A DNA stretch of 6,454 bases from an uncultured Treponema sp. (GTDB lineage Bacteria > Spirochaetota > Spirochaetia > Treponematales > Treponemataceae), in assembly GCA_937891125.1 (NCBI GenBank), contig CALAEZ010000311.1, positions 1-6,454 on the forward strand, read 5' to 3'. Shown one piece after another: positions 5,193-6,454 of the stretch. The position numbers were made by a program, and so were the translations under genes. The first letter of the stretch is position 1, and each line of letters starts with the position of its first letter. Under the pieces are notes generated by a model. The model did no database searches. It had not been told where the DNA came from and saw only the letters and a list, made by a program, of their open reading frames with translations.

Positions 5193-6454
5193 ATGGCAGG
5201 TTTTTACGATTGGTATGATGTCGCCGTTGTTGGCGGCGGACACGCAGGAATTGAAGCGGCACTTGCAAGCGCACGCATGGGATTAAAAACACTTTTAGTT
5301 ACACAGACAATAGATTCAATCGCTCGCATGAGCTGTAATCCGTCTATCGGCGGAGTTGCAAAGGGAAACATCGTCCGCGAAATTGACGCTTTAGGCGGCG
5401 AAATGGGTAAGCTCATTGACAAAAGCATGATTCAGTTCCGCATGCTGAACAAAAGCAGGGGACCTGCCGTGCAGTCGCCGCGAAGTCAGGCAGATAAGCT
5501 TCTGTACGCAGGCCTTGCCCGCCAGACGGTAGAAACAACGCCAAATCTTTTTACGCTGATGGATACAGCAAAAGAAATCCGCACATTAGCTTCTTCCACG
5601 CCGCTTCCGCCATCTTCAGACAGCCAGCAGGCAGGTGCAATTCCGGGCGAGGCACACGCGGCGACCGAAAACCTGACCGAAGCGGCTTTAAGCGGCATGC
5701 GGCAGAAAGTCACCGCCCTTGTAACCGAGCGCGGGCGCGTCATTCCCTGCCGCGCAATTGTTTTGACTACTGGCACTTTTTTAGGCGGACGCATTTTTAT
5801 TGGCGAATACGACGCGCCCTGCGGCCGCTTAGGCGAGCAGGCTGCTGTCGGCTTAACAGAAAGCTTAAACCGGCTCGGCTTTACGACCGGACGCTTAAAG
5901 ACTGGAACGCCGCCGCGAATCTTGCGTCACACGGTGGATTTTTCAAAGCTTGAAGAGCAGGCAGGAGACGCAGAAATTGTTCCATTCAGCTTTGAAGACG
6001 AAATGGTAGACCGCCCGCAGGTGCCCTGTCATTTAGTCTACACAAACGAAGAGACGCACAAAATTATTCGCGAAAATATTGGCCGCTCGCCGCTTTACTC
6101 AGGAAAAATCAGCGGAATCGGGCCGCGCTACTGCCCGTCGATTGAAGACAAGGTTATGCGCTTTTCTGAGCGCGAGCGTCACCAGCTTTTTGTAGAGCCA
6201 GAAAGCCTTGCCACCGACGAAATTTACTTAAACGGACTTTCTTCTTCGCTTCCAGAAGAAGTGCAGGACGCATTTTTGCGCACCATGCCGGGCTTTGAAA
6301 ATTGTACCGTAAGCCGACCTGGCTACGCAGTTGAATACGACTATGTTGAGCCGACGCAGCTTTTCCCGTCGCTTGAAACGAAGCGCGTAGCTGGCCTATT
6401 TAACGCCGGTCAGATTAACGGCACTTCCGGCTACGAAGAGGCGGCAGGTCAAGG
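5193..6454 (+). CDS. mnmG: tRNA uridine-5-carboxymethylaminomethyl modification enzyme MnmG (GidA), cut by the right window edge
   Basis: The first 420 codons are visible and no stop occurs before the edge; the family is usually about 620-630 residues. MnmG is an FAD enzyme that, with the GTPase MnmE, installs the carboxymethylaminomethyl group on the wobble uridine of certain tRNAs in the cytosol. The FAD-binding GGGHAG lies at 14-19. The two conserved cysteines are Cys48 in SCNPSIGG and Cys314 in GPRYCPSIEDK. Other signatures are TGTPPRI at 237-243, TNEETH and NGTSGYEEAA. I chose ATG 5193 because it gives the usual short lead before the dinucleotide fold (MAGFYDWYDVAVVGGG). In-frame ATGs at 5181 and 5154 would add 4 or 13 residues, and neither has a strong ribosome site. 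The spacing between the two cysteines is 266 residues against 230 in E. coli, because of a low-complexity insertion at about 131-172. Confidence 0.95.
   Translation, partial: MAGFYDWYDVAVVGGGHAGIEAALASARMGLKTLLVTQTIDSIARMSCNPSIGGVAKGNIVREIDALGGEMGKLIDKSMIQFRMLNKSRGPAVQSPRSQADKLLYAGLARQTVETTPNLFTLMDTAKEIRTLASSTPLPPSSDSQQAGAIPGEAHAATENLTEAALSGMRQKVTALVTERGRVIPCRAIVLTTGTFLGGRIFIGEYDAPCGRLGEQAAVGLTESLNRLGFTTGRLKTGTPPRILRHTVDFSKLEEQAGDAEIVPFSFEDEMVDRPQVPCHLVYTNEETHKIIRENIGRSPLYSGKISGIGPRYCPSIEDKVMRFSERERHQLFVEPESLATDEIYLNGLSSSLPEEVQDAFLRTMPGFENCTVSRPGYAVEYDYVEPTQLFPSLETKRVAGLFNAGQINGTSGYEEAAGQ

Noticed and set aside
4919..5218. A 99-codon plus-strand frame covering the divergent promoter region
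   Set aside because: It overlaps the orphan gene start, the intergenic A/T tracts and the mnmG start in another frame, with no ribosome site and no protein-like pattern.
1..6454. CRISPR array, defence system or prophage genes
   Set aside because: No regularly spaced repeats, and all protein genes except the orphan are housekeeping enzymes.

Overview
The window carries the 3' end of a purine biosynthesis operon, a structured intergenic stretch, one small conserved-looking gene on the opposite strand, and the first two thirds of a tRNA-modification gene. Codon use, the look of the small orphan protein and the mnmG sequence suggest a host-associated spirochaete close to Treponema. That placement is inference from sequence style and was not searched.

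Layout: the last 103 codons of purD (1-312, +) are followed after 11 bases by a very large single-chain purL (324-4382, +; synthetase fused to a glutaminase). Bases 4383-4616 hold no protein gene but are dense in RNA structure. Two mutually exclusive hairpins lie across and just after the purL stop. They are followed by a compact multi-helix fold of about 120 nt capped by three GNRA-type tetraloops, and then a G-rich hairpin. A 130-codon gene of unknown function lies at 4617-5009 (-), convergent with purL. An A/T-rich divergent intergenic region (5010-5192) contains a near-consensus promoter only a few bases from the likely start of mnmG (5193 to window end, +), which is cut by the right edge.

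PurD and PurL carry out the second and fourth steps of IMP synthesis and were presumably co-transcribed. MnmG modifies the wobble uridine of tRNAs with MnmE and has no pathway link to the purine genes.

The most striking observation is that purL is a mosaic in base composition. From position 1 to about 1055-1092 the DNA uses AGA/AGG for arginine and GAG for glutamate almost exclusively. From there on it uses CGC/CGT and mostly GAA, like the rest of the window. The switch falls inside or just after the codons for the conserved DTYWSDHCRHTTFN segment and the reading frame stays open. This means either homologous recombination with foreign DNA inside purL or a chimeric assembly join. The second point of interest is the candidate structured RNA downstream of purL.
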